Source: RGDT01 sp964630925 (lineage in GTDB: Bacteria > Planctomycetota > Planctomycetia > Gemmatales > Gemmataceae). From it: a DNA stretch of 62,478 bases. Below, one piece after another: positions 53,854 through 62,107 of the stretch. A model generated the notes under the pieces. That model was not told the DNA's origin and did not search any database. It saw only the letters and a list, made by a program, of their open reading frames with translations. Positions within the stretch are counted from its first letter, which is position 1. Each line of letters starts with the position of its first letter. Location of the stretch: the NCBI GenBank assembly GCA_964630925.1, contig CAZVZK010000053.1, forward strand, positions 1-62,478. Reading direction: 5' to 3'. Position numbers and translations under genes: made by a program.

Positions 53854-55308
53854 ATGTTCCGACGCCTGATGCCGCGCCTGCTGGGCGTGGCGGCCGTGCT
53901 GGCCCTGGCCTGGCTGGCGATGCCGGCCCTGTCACGTCCCGCCGCCGACGAGGACGAGAAGGCCCTCGGCGACGTGCCGTCCGACCTCAAACTCGTGCCG
54001 CGCGACGCGGTGATGTTCGTCAGCGCCCGCGCCGCCGACGCCTCCGAGACCATCTCCGGCAAGGCCGCCCTCGTCTTCGGCGAATTCGGCTTCGCCCTCG
54101 GCATGGCCGAGGAGCAATTCGGCCTCGTGATCGAGGACGTCGAGCGGGCGACGCTCTTCGTCCGCCGGCACGAGCCGGTGATCATCGTCCGCACGGCCAA
54201 GCCGCTGGACAAGGATCGGCTCCTGCGGCGGTTCCGGGCCGAGGAGGTCAAGGCGCACGGCAAGACGTTCCTGGTGTCGGCGGGCGGCTGGCGCCCGCAG
54301 GCGATCTGGATCGCCGACGAGCGGACGGCGGTGTTCGCCCAGGCCGACCAGATGGTGCCGTACCTGGCGGTGATGGAGAAGGCGGGCAAGACGCACCCGT
54401 TCGCCGACGAGCTGAAGGCGGCGGCCGGCAATCACCACGTCACCTTCGCCTGCCTGCCCGAGAAGTTGACACGCACCCTGGCCGCCGCGGAACGGCTCCG
54501 CGAGGAGGGTTGGAAGAAGGGCGGCCCCAGGGACTTCCGCTTCAAGGACGAAGGCATGAAGAAGGACCCGGTGAAGATCGACGGCTTCAGGAAGGACGAT
54601 GACTTCAAGGACAAGGACGGCTTCAAGGAGAAAGAGAAGTTCGGGGCGAAGGCGGAATTCCTGCCTGTGCGGCTCCAGAAGGAGTTCGGCTTCAAGGAGA
54701 AGGGCCGCGAGCCGCGCTTCGACCCGAGCGAGGTGAAGGAGGAGCCGTTGAAGTTGGGCACGCTGGAGGAGGCGTGCGAGTACTTCGACCGCTGGGGGCC
54801 GATGACGGCGCCGTTCCGGTGCGTCATGCGCGGCAAGCGGGCCTTCGCCACGCTGGACTTCGACGCGAAGATGGTGGGCGGCAAGGCCGCCGCGGCCGTC
54901 GTGTTCGCGACGGAGGACGACGCGAAGGACGGGGCCGTCGCCGGCGAGGCGGCCAAGGTGTGGCTGGGCGAGCTGGCGGCGATGCCGCTGCGGCACGGCT
55001 TCAAGGGCCTGAAGTCCATCGAGGCCGCGGTGAAGGAGGCGCGGACGGCGCTGCGGGCCGCCGAGGTCAAACGCGACGGCAAGACGGTGACGGTGTCGCT
55101 GGGCGGCACCATCGACTTCCTGCCGGCGATGCTGGACGCGATGCGGATGCGGCACCGGCGGCACATGCACGACGGCCCGCCCGGCTGGCACGAGGAGGAG
55201 ATGCCGTACAAGGACGGCCCGCGTGACCGGGGCAAGACCGACGACAAGGGCAAGTTCGAGGACTTCCCGAAGAAGGACGAGAAGCGTTTCATCGACAAGG
55301 AGAAGTAG
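53854..55308 (+). CDS. exported array protein 4, short form with long charged linker
   Basis: 484 residues, 28 bp after copy 3. Signal peptide PRLLGVAAVLALAWLAMPAL; VPSDLKLVPRDAVMFVSARA; VERATLFVRR; THPFADELKAAAGNHHVTFA. The linker (about 215-310) is a run of Lys, Asp, Phe and Glu (DDDFKDKDGFKEKEKFGAKA). Second domain with CVMRGKRAFATLDFDAK and AAEVKRDGKTVTVSLGG. Instead of a DUF1559 module it ends in a His/Arg/Asp/Lys-rich tail (RMRHRRHMHDGPPGWHEEEM and on). A palindromic repeat follows in the next spacer. Confidence 0.8.
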   Translation: MFRRLMPRLLGVAAVLALAWLAMPALSRPAADEDEKALGDVPSDLKLVPRDAVMFVSARAADASETISGKAALVFGEFGFALGMAEEQFGLVIEDVERATLFVRRHEPVIIVRTAKPLDKDRLLRRFRAEEVKAHGKTFLVSAGGWRPQAIWIADERTAVFAQADQMVPYLAVMEKAGKTHPFADELKAAAGNHHVTFACLPEKLTRTLAAAERLREEGWKKGGPRDFRFKDEGMKKDPVKIDGFRKDDDFKDKDGFKEKEKFGAKAEFLPVRLQKEFGFKEKGREPRFDPSEVKEEPLKLGTLEEACEYFDRWGPMTAPFRCVMRGKRAFATLDFDAKMVGGKAAAAVVFATEDDAKDGAVAGEAAKVWLGELAAMPLRHGFKGLKSIEAAVKEARTALRAAEVKRDGKTVTVSLGGTIDFLPAMLDAMRMRHRRHMHDGPPGWHEEEMPYKDGPRDRGKTDDKGKFEDFPKKDEKRFIDKEK

Positions 55309-55348
55309 TCGCGCCCAGTTGTTGTCGTGGCGGCAGGCGTCCTCGCCT

Positions 55349-55408
55349 TCTTGTCGTAGAGCACGCTTCCAGCGTGCTCCGAGCACGCAGGATGCGTGCT
55401 CTACGGGA
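55349..55408 (+). repeat. GTAGAGCACGC palindromic element, full copy
   Basis: CGTAGAGCACGC at the left and GCGTGCTCTACG at the right (55391-55404 region) enclose GAGCACGCT-TCC-AGCGTGCTC and AGCACGC-AGGAT-GCGTGCT. Nearly identical to 34424-34488 read on the minus strand. It lies in the array between copies 4 and 5 in the same sense as transcription. Confidence 0.93.
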
Positions 55409-55467
55409 AGCAGAGGGCGGGCAGGCGGGACGCCCGCCACGGCAAACCCCACCCGAGGACACATCCC

Positions 55468-56670
55468 ATGATCCGACGAATGATCGGCGCGGCGATCGTC
55501 GCCCTGGCGGCGCTCGCGATGCCCGCCCTGTCGCGCCAGGCAGACGATGACGCGAAACCGCTGGGCGACGTGGCGGCCGACCTGAAACTCGTGCCCCCCG
55601 ATGCGACGTTCTTCCTCAGCGTGCGCGTCGCCGACGTGCTGGGGTCCGCGCAGGGCAAGGGCGCCCTGAAGATCAAGGGGGCGAAGGAGATGCTGGCCGC
55701 CCTCGAGGCGGCGGGGGTCGATCCGGCGGGCGTGGAACGGGCCACGGTGTTCATGCGCCACCCCGACCAGATGCCGGCCGTGATCGTCCGCACGGCGAAG
55801 GCGTTCGACGGGGCCGCCCTCCGCAAGGCCCTCGGCGCCGACGACGAGCACAGGCTGCACGGCAAGACCTTCCACGCCCCGGCCCGGCCCGTCTTCTCGT
55901 TCGGCGTCTGGGCGGAGGACGAGAAGACGTTCGTCATCGGCGAGCTGCGCGGCCTGGTGCCATATCTCGCGGTGATGGAGAAGGCGGCGAAGAAGCACGC
56001 CCTCGCCGACGAGCTGAAGGCGGCGTCTGGCAAGCACTCCGCCACGCTGGCGGTGCTGCCGTCGCTGACGTTCCGCCAGCAGATGGCGGCCAACAAGGCG
56101 CGCATGGAGCGCTGGCGCGAGGAGATGAAGAAGAAGCGGGACTTCCCCAAGGAGGCCCCGCTCGACCCGCTCAAGGACGCCAAGAAGGCCGCCGCGCGGG
56201 CCAAATTCATGCCCGTCCGCTTCCAGAAGGACAAGGGCGGCTTCCTCCGTGCCCCGGACCTGTCCACGATGAAGGACGAGCCGCTCAAGCTCCTGGATCT
56301 GGAGGAGACGTTCGAGGCGATGGACGAGTACGGCCCGCAGTCGGCGTTCCTCCGCTCCGCCTTCCGCTGCCGCCGCCTGCTGGCCACCATCGACATCGGC
56401 GACGACGTGGCGGTGAAGGCGCGCGGCCTGTTCGCCGACGAGGCGGAGGGCAAGGACGGCGCGGTCACCGCCAAGGCCATCCTCCTGCTGATGCGCGAGA
56501 TGCTGCCGGCGATGTTCGCGTTCAGCCCCATCGACGTGCGTGCGAGCCCGTACAAGGAGCTGCTCGAGAGCGTGCAGGGCGGCCTACGGGCGGGCGAGGT
56601 GAAACGCGACGGCAAGGCCGTCGAGGCGTCGGTGAAGTTCAAACTCGACTTCTCGGGCTTCGGCAAGTGA
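55468..56670 (+). CDS. exported array protein 5, short form
   Basis: 400 residues. The start at 55468 is set by the family signal peptide (MIRRMIGAAIVALAALAMPA); the open frame runs back to 55396 through the palindromic spacer. Core motifs VAADLKLVPPDATFFLSVRV, VERATVFMRH and KKHALADELKAASGKHSATL. The linker (about 210-270) has Lys, Asp, Pro and Arg (FPKEAPLDPLKDAKKAAARA). Second domain: DEPLKLLDLEETFEAMDEYG, CRRLLATIDIGDDVAVKARG, GEVKRDGKAVEASVKFKLDF. No DUF1559 module. The 159-bp gap before it, with the palindrome, is the widest in the array. Confidence 0.8.
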   Translation: MIRRMIGAAIVALAALAMPALSRQADDDAKPLGDVAADLKLVPPDATFFLSVRVADVLGSAQGKGALKIKGAKEMLAALEAAGVDPAGVERATVFMRHPDQMPAVIVRTAKAFDGAALRKALGADDEHRLHGKTFHAPARPVFSFGVWAEDEKTFVIGELRGLVPYLAVMEKAAKKHALADELKAASGKHSATLAVLPSLTFRQQMAANKARMERWREEMKKKRDFPKEAPLDPLKDAKKAAARAKFMPVRFQKDKGGFLRAPDLSTMKDEPLKLLDLEETFEAMDEYGPQSAFLRSAFRCRRLLATIDIGDDVAVKARGLFADEAEGKDGAVTAKAILLLMREMLPAMFAFSPIDVRASPYKELLESVQGGLRAGEVKRDGKAVEASVKFKLDFSGFGK

Positions 56671-56690
56671 CCCCCAAGGGAGACGACCCA

Positions 56691-58550
56691 ATGATCCGAC
56701 GACTGTTGCCGCGCCTCCTCGGGGCCGCCGCCGTGTTCACGCTGGCCGCCCTCGCGCTGCCGGCCTTATCGCGCCCGGCGGAGGAGGCCGAGAAGCCGCT
56801 GGGCGACGTGCCGGCCGACCTGAAGCTGGTGCCGCGCGACGCGTTGTTCTTCGTGAGCTTCCGCATGAGCGAGGCGTTGGCCGACCCGACGCTGAAGACC
56901 GTGATGGAGGCGATGGAATTCGGGCCGGGGCGGGGCCGTAGCGACGAGATGCTCGGCAACATCGACCCCGCGGGCATCGAGCGCGTGACGGTCTTCCTGC
57001 GCCGCGCCGACCAGGGGCCGTTGCAGATCGTCCACACGAAGAAGCCGTACGACGCCAAGGCGGTGCTGAAGGCGCTCGACGCGGGGCGCGAGCTGACGGC
57101 GCACGGCAAGACGTTCTTCGACTCGGGCAAGCGCTGGGGGCCGACCTCGGTGTGGCCGGCCGACGAGAAGACGTTCGTCGTCGGCGACATGCGGTCCCTG
57201 GTGCCGTACCTGGCGGTGATGGAGAAGGCGGGCAAGACGCACCCCTTGGCCGACGAGCTGAAGGCCGCCGCCGGCAAGCACCACTTCACCTTCGCGGCGC
57301 GGCCCGCGCTGGCGTTCCGGCAGATGGCGGCGCTGTCGGCGAAGGAGGCGCGGTGGAAGGACCGCATGAAGAAGGACGCGCCGAGGTTCGAGAAGGGCAA
57401 GTTCGATGGCGGGAAGCCCCCGCCCCCGGAGAAGGACGTCCCGAAGAGGGAGTTCGAGCCGGTGCGGTTCCAGAAGGAGGTCTTCCCCAAGGACAAGTTC
57501 TCCAAGGGCCCGCCGCCGCTCGACCCGAAGGACATGAAGGACGAGCCGCTGGAGCTGAAGGAGCTGGAGGACGCGGTGCGCGACGCCGGGCCACGCGGGC
57601 AGTGGATGACGATCCTCAGCCCGATGTTCCGCTGCCGGCGCGTCCTGGCGACGGCCGACCTCGGCGACGAGGTGAAGGCGTGGGCGAAGGCCGAGTTCGC
57701 CGGCGATGCCGACGCGAAGGACGGCGAGACGGTGGCGGAGATGGCGCTCATCATCGCCCGCGAGTCGGCGGGGGCGCTGTTCCGCCGGCGGGACATGGAC
57801 ATGAAGGCGGAGCCGTTCGCGGGGCTGGTGAAGTCGGCGAAGGAGGCCCTGCGGGCCAGTGAGGTGAAGCGCGACGGCAAGACGGTGGAGGTGTCGGCGA
57901 AGGGCAAGTTCGACACGACGGGCCTGGCGAAGTGGGTCAAGGAGCAGCTCCCCGTGCGCCAGGACATGAACAACTTCCGTCAGATCGTCATCGCATTCCA
58001 CACCTACCACGACTCGCGCGGGAACTTCCCGCCGCAGGCGATCTGCGACGCGCGGGGCAAGCCGCTGCTGTCGTGGCGTGTGGCGATCCTGCCGTACATC
58101 GAGCAGGAGGCGCTGTACAAGCAGTTCAAGCTCGATGAGCCGTGGGACAGCCCCCACAACAAGAAACTGCTCGCCAAGATGCCGAAAATCTACGCGCCCG
58201 TCGCCGGCGCGGCGGTGGCCGAGCCGGACGCGACGGTCTACCAGGTCTTCACCGGCCCCCGCACGATGTACCCGACGCCGGACCCGAAACGGTCCTTCGT
58301 CAACATCACTGATGGCACGAGCAACACGATCCTGATCGCGGAGGCGTCGAAGGCCGTGCCGTGGACGAAGCCCGAGGACCTGGTTGTGACGGACAAGGCG
58401 CTGCCGAAACTGGGGGGGCAGTTCAAGGGCTTCTACCACGTCGCCATGTGCGACGGCTACGTCCGCAAGGTGGGGCCGAAGGTGTCGGCGGAGACGCTGC
58501 GGGCGGCGATCACGCCCGACGGCGGCGAGGTGCTGGGCAGCGACTGGTGA
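56691..58550 (+). CDS. exported array protein 6, with C-terminal DUF1559-like module
   Basis: 619 residues, 20 bp after copy 5. Signal peptide LLPRLLGAAAVFTLAALALP; VPADLKLVPRDALFFVSFRM; IERVTVFLRRADQGPLQIVH; THPLADELKAAAGKHHFTFA. Linker (about 225-285) rich in Lys, Pro, Phe and Asp. Second domain CRRVLATADLGDEVKAWAKA. DUF1559-like module from about 426 (NNFRQIVIAFHTYHDSRGNF) to GGQFKGFYHVAMCDGY, with Phe for His and Tyr after DG. The prepilin leader is absent. The start follows the signal peptide. Confidence 0.84.
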   Translation: MIRRLLPRLLGAAAVFTLAALALPALSRPAEEAEKPLGDVPADLKLVPRDALFFVSFRMSEALADPTLKTVMEAMEFGPGRGRSDEMLGNIDPAGIERVTVFLRRADQGPLQIVHTKKPYDAKAVLKALDAGRELTAHGKTFFDSGKRWGPTSVWPADEKTFVVGDMRSLVPYLAVMEKAGKTHPLADELKAAAGKHHFTFAARPALAFRQMAALSAKEARWKDRMKKDAPRFEKGKFDGGKPPPPEKDVPKREFEPVRFQKEVFPKDKFSKGPPPLDPKDMKDEPLELKELEDAVRDAGPRGQWMTILSPMFRCRRVLATADLGDEVKAWAKAEFAGDADAKDGETVAEMALIIARESAGALFRRRDMDMKAEPFAGLVKSAKEALRASEVKRDGKTVEVSAKGKFDTTGLAKWVKEQLPVRQDMNNFRQIVIAFHTYHDSRGNFPPQAICDARGKPLLSWRVAILPYIEQEALYKQFKLDEPWDSPHNKKLLAKMPKIYAPVAGAAVAEPDATVYQVFTGPRTMYPTPDPKRSFVNITDGTSNTILIAEASKAVPWTKPEDLVVTDKALPKLGGQFKGFYHVAMCDGYVRKVGPKVSAETLRAAITPDGGEVLGSDW

Positions 58551-58578
58551 AGGCAGGAACAACGAAGAGGAGACTCCC

Positions 58579-59877
58579 ATGATCCGACGGCTGCTGCCGC
58601 GCCTGCTGGGCGCGGCGTCCCTGATCGCCCTGGCCGTCCTCGCCCTGCCGGCATTATCACGCCCGGCGGACGATGACGCGAAGGAGCTGGGCGACGTGCC
58701 CGCCGATTTGAAGCTCGTGCCGCGCGACGCCTTCATGCTCGTGAGCGTGCGCGTGGCCGACGCGCTGGAGAGCGGGCAAGGGAAGGAGGCGCTCAAGATC
58801 GCCGGGGCGAAACAATTCCTCGCGATGTTCGAGGGGGCCGGCGTGGCGCCGTCCTCCGTCGAGCGACTGACCGCTTTCCAGCGCCGCGGCGACCAGCCGC
58901 CGTTGCAGATCGTCCGCACCACGAAGGCGTACGACGCGGCCGCCCTCCGCAAGGCCCTGGGCGCCGACACCGAGCACAAGGCCCACGGCAAGACCTTCCA
59001 CGCCCAGGCACGCGGCTATTCGCCGCAGGCAGTCTGGGCGGCGGACGACAGGACGTTCGTGTTCGGCGGTATGGGCGCCCTGGTGCCGTACCTGGCCACG
59101 CTGGCGAAGCCGGGCAAGTCGCACGCCTTGGCGGACGAGCTGAAGTTGGCCGCCGGCAAGCAAACGGCCACCGTCGTCCTGCTGCCGTCGATGATGCTCC
59201 GCATGGGGGCGGGCTTCATGGGGGATGCGCCCAGGCCGCCGCGGAAGAGCAAGGATGTGATGAAGAAGGACCCCAGGAAGATCGACGGCTTCAAGGGCAA
59301 GGACGACTTCCCGCCGCCGAAGGACGGCTACAAGGACGGCAAGGAGAAGTTCGGGGCGCGGGCCGAATTCCTCCCCGTCCGCTTCCAGAAGGATGAGGGG
59401 CCGAAGAAGGACTTCCGGCCCAAGGACAGGCCCCGCTTCGAGGGGCCGCCGGCCCCGGACCCGGCGGAGCTGGTCGATGAGCCGCTCAAGCTCAAGACGC
59501 TGGAGGAGGCGTTCGACGCGATGGACGGCTATCGAGGCCCCACGTCGGCGTTCTTCCGCTCCTCGCTCAACTGCCGGCGTCTGGTGCTGACGTTCGACAT
59601 CGGCGACGAGATCACGCTCAATGGCCGTGGGACGTTCGCGGCCGAGGCGGAGGCGAAGGACGGGGTGATCGCCGGGCGCATGCTGCTGATCTTCCTGCGC
59701 GAGGGGGTGCCCATGCCGTTCATGTGGCCGCCCCGCGACGAGGAAGGGCCGGGGCCGTTCGCGGCATTCATCAAGTCGCTACAGGACGCCGTCCGCGCCA
59801 TCGAGGTGAAGCAGGACGGGAAGGCTGCCGTGGCCTCCGGCAAGGCGAAGATCGATTTCTCCACCCTCCCCAGGTGA
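58579..59877 (+). CDS. exported array protein 7, short form
   Basis: 432 residues, 28 bp after copy 6. GAGGAGACTCCC precedes the ATG. Signal peptide LLPRLLGAASLIALAVLALP; VPADLKLVPRDAFMLVSVRV; VERLTAFQRRGDQPPLQIVR; SHALADELKLAAGKQTATVV. Long charged linker (about 210-295) with GFKGKDDFPPPKDGYKDGKE. Second domain DEPLKLKTLEEAFDAMDGYR, CRRLVLTFDIGDEITLNGRG, and end VKQDGKAAVASGKAKIDFST. No DUF1559 module. Confidence 0.8.
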   Translation: MIRRLLPRLLGAASLIALAVLALPALSRPADDDAKELGDVPADLKLVPRDAFMLVSVRVADALESGQGKEALKIAGAKQFLAMFEGAGVAPSSVERLTAFQRRGDQPPLQIVRTTKAYDAAALRKALGADTEHKAHGKTFHAQARGYSPQAVWAADDRTFVFGGMGALVPYLATLAKPGKSHALADELKLAAGKQTATVVLLPSMMLRMGAGFMGDAPRPPRKSKDVMKKDPRKIDGFKGKDDFPPPKDGYKDGKEKFGARAEFLPVRFQKDEGPKKDFRPKDRPRFEGPPAPDPAELVDEPLKLKTLEEAFDAMDGYRGPTSAFFRSSLNCRRLVLTFDIGDEITLNGRGTFAAEAEAKDGVIAGRMLLIFLREGVPMPFMWPPRDEEGPGPFAAFIKSLQDAVRAIEVKQDGKAAVASGKAKIDFSTLPR

Positions 59878-59890
59878 AAGGGCCCTATCC

Positions 59891-61756
59891 ATGACCGCAC
59901 GATTGATGACGCGGCTGATCGGGGCCGCCTGTCTGATCGCCCTGGCCGGTCTGGCGATGCCGGCGCTTTCGCGGCCCGCCGACGGCAAGGATCTCGATGG
60001 CGTCCCCGCCGACCTGAGGCTGGTGCCGCCGGATGCCATGTTCTTCGCCAGCGTGCGCGTTGCCGACGTGCTGGCCTCCGAAGTCGGCAAGGCGGCCCTG
60101 AAGTCGCCCGGCGCCGCCCTGCCACTGGCGGAGGCCGAACGCTTCGGCTTCGCGCTGTCGGGGGTCGAGCGGATGACGATGTTCGCCCGGCCCGGCGGGC
60201 TGCCCACGGCCATCTACCGCACGAAGAAGCCGTTCGACGCGGCCGCCCTCAAGAAGGCCCAGGGGACGGGCACCGAGTACAAGGCCCACGGCAAGACGAT
60301 CCACGTCTCCCCCGGCGGCGAACAGGGCCTGTGGATCGTCGATGACAGGACCGCCGTCACCGGCGAATTCCGCTCGGTCGTCCTGTACCTCGCGGCGATG
60401 GCGAAGGCCGGCAAGGCGCACCCCCTGGCCGCCGAGCTGAAGGCGGCGGGCGGGCACCACGCCACGCTGGCCGTCCTGCCCGAGACGGCGTTCCGCCTGA
60501 TGGCGGCCCATGAGGCGGCCCGCGAGGAGATGTGGAAGAAGGGGCCACCGAAGTTCAAGGACTTCCCGAGAAAGGATGGCTTCAAGGGCAAGGACGACTC
60601 CCCGCCTCCGAAGGACGCCTTCAAGGACGGTAAGGATAAGAACGGGGCGCGGGATGAATTCCTCCCGGTGCGTTTCCAGAAGGATGACGGGCCGCGGAAA
60701 GACAAGGGGCGGCCCCTGCCCGACCCGTCCGAAATCAAGGAGCCTCCGCTGAAACTCGGCACCATCGAGGAGGCGCGGGCCGCGATGGGGCGGCGGACAT
60801 CGGAGGCGTTCATCCTGACGCCATTCATGATCGGCCGGAGCCTGCTGATCACGCTGGACGTGGGGGCGGAGATCAAGGCGGCGCTCAAGGCGGATTTCGC
60901 GAAGCGGATCGACGCGATGGACGGGGAGACGATCTTGCGGATGGCGCTCATCGTGGCGCGGGACGCGGCGCCGCGCCTGTTCCGAGGCCCCCACTTCGAC
61001 GCGAAGGAGGAGCCGTTCGCCGGCATGCTCAAGGCGATGCAGGACGCGGTGAAGTCGGCGGAGGTGAAACGGAGCGGCTTCACGGTGGAGGCGACGGCCT
61101 CACTGAAGTACGACCCGGCACCCCTGGTGAAGTGGATGAAGGAGCAGGCGCCCGTCATCACGGACAGCAACAATCTGAAGCAGATCGGGCTGGCGTTCCA
61201 CAACTACCACGACACGTTCGGCCACTTCCCGCAGCAAGCGAACTACGACAAGGACGGCAAGCCGCTCCTGAGCTGGCGCGTCCACATTCTGCCGTACCTG
61301 GATGAGGGGGCGCTGTACCGGCAGTTTAAGTTGGATGAGCCGTGGGACAGCCCCCACAACAAGAAGCTCCTCGCCAAGATGCCGAAGGTCTACGCGCGGG
61401 TGACTGGCGGGGCGGCGGAGCCGGGCCTGACGCAGTACCAGGGGTTCGTGGCGCGTGGCAAGAGGCCAGGGACGGCTCTGGTCGTCCATCCCTACAAGGT
61501 CGCCATCAGGGACATCACGGACGGGACGAGCAACACGTTCCTGGTGGCTGAGTCGTCGAAGGCCGTGCCGTGGACAAAGCCGGAGGACATCGGCGTGGAC
61601 GAGATGGGGGTGCCCAAGTTGGGCGGCCAGTTCAAGGGATTCTTCCAGGCCGTGATGTGTGACGGGTCGGTGCGGAAGATCCAGACGACGACGAGCGAGA
61701 AGACGTTGCGGGCGTACATCACGCGATCCGGACGTGAGCCGATCCCGAAGGATTGA
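59891..61756 (+). CDS. exported array protein 8, with C-terminal DUF1559-like module
   Basis: 621 residues, 13 bp after copy 7, last in the array. Signal peptide LIGAACLIALAGLAMPALSR; VPADLRLVPPDAMFFASVRV; VERMTMFARPGGLP; AHPLAAELKAAGGHHATLAV. Linker (about 215-285) with GFKGKDDSPPPKDAFKDGKD, nearly the same wording as copy 7. DUF1559-like module from about 427 (NNLKQIGLAFHNYHDTFGHF) to GGQFKGFFQAVMCDGS. A GC-rich hairpin follows the stop. Signal peptide and linker similarity to copy 7 suggests a recent duplication. Confidence 0.84.
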   Translation: MTARLMTRLIGAACLIALAGLAMPALSRPADGKDLDGVPADLRLVPPDAMFFASVRVADVLASEVGKAALKSPGAALPLAEAERFGFALSGVERMTMFARPGGLPTAIYRTKKPFDAAALKKAQGTGTEYKAHGKTIHVSPGGEQGLWIVDDRTAVTGEFRSVVLYLAAMAKAGKAHPLAAELKAAGGHHATLAVLPETAFRLMAAHEAAREEMWKKGPPKFKDFPRKDGFKGKDDSPPPKDAFKDGKDKNGARDEFLPVRFQKDDGPRKDKGRPLPDPSEIKEPPLKLGTIEEARAAMGRRTSEAFILTPFMIGRSLLITLDVGAEIKAALKADFAKRIDAMDGETILRMALIVARDAAPRLFRGPHFDAKEEPFAGMLKAMQDAVKSAEVKRSGFTVEATASLKYDPAPLVKWMKEQAPVITDSNNLKQIGLAFHNYHDTFGHFPQQANYDKDGKPLLSWRVHILPYLDEGALYRQFKLDEPWDSPHNKKLLAKMPKVYARVTGGAAEPGLTQYQGFVARGKRPGTALVVHPYKVAIRDITDGTSNTFLVAESSKAVPWTKPEDIGVDEMGVPKLGGQFKGFFQAVMCDGSVRKIQTTTSEKTLRAYITRSGREPIPKD

Positions 61757-61768
61757 GGCGGCCGGAGG

Positions 61769-61794
61769 GCCCTGGCGGAAAGGCCCGCCAGGGC
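61769..61794 (+). terminator. GC-rich hairpin after the array, possible terminator
   Basis: GCCCTGGCGG and CCGCCAGGGC form a perfect 10-bp stem around AAAGGC, 13 bp past the stop of array copy 8. No T-run follows directly; TTTTTT occurs about 50 bp on, so termination is uncertain. Confidence 0.45.
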
Positions 61795-61852
61795 ATCCGG
61801 AGTGAAATGGGAGAAAAATGCGGAATAGGGCTGTTTTTTCCGGCACGCTTGG

Positions 61853-61858
61853 TATAAT
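61853..61858 (+). promoter_or_regulatory. consensus -10 box for the RNA-binding protein gene
   Basis: TATAAT, the best -10 match in the window; the -35 region is weak (CTGTTT at 16-17 bp). It leaves a leader of about 240 nt before the ATG at 62108. Confidence 0.6.
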
Positions 61859-62107
61859 GCGGCGGATGGGTGGGACCGTTCCCCCCATGGCTGACTGGTG
61901 GCCGGTTGTTCGTCTTGCCTTTCTCCGTGAATCTGCTCGCGTATCCTTCGCCTCGCAGTCCGGGAACGACAAGCCTCCATGCCGGATAGTCCATGTCGGG
62001 TGGCCCCCGTGACGGGGCCAATCTCCATTCACGCCGTGCCCACGGCTGGTCACCGGTCTGTGTGTTTCCGTGTGTGGTTGGGCCTCGGGAGGCCCTGAAG
62101 GGTTGCG

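Larger units (their letters stand above)
61757..62107. other. 351-bp spacer: hairpin, promoter and long leader
   Basis: No gene. It holds a hairpin (61769-61794), a consensus TATAAT (61853-61858) and a 5' leader of about 240 nt before the RNA-binding protein gene, with stems TGGCCCC/GGGGCCA (62001-62020) and GCCGTG/CACGGC (62033-62046). Confidence 0.6.

Noticed and set aside
52044..59163. Very long open frames on the minus strand opposite the paralog array
   Set aside because: They are opposite-strand shadows of GC-rich coding sequence: composition is low in normal protein character, and the plus-strand frames carry the signal peptides and repeated family motifs.
49097..61756. The array as one gene family created by an assembly artefact
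   Set aside because: Copies differ clearly in length, linker and C-terminal module, and spacers differ, so they are genuine separate genes.
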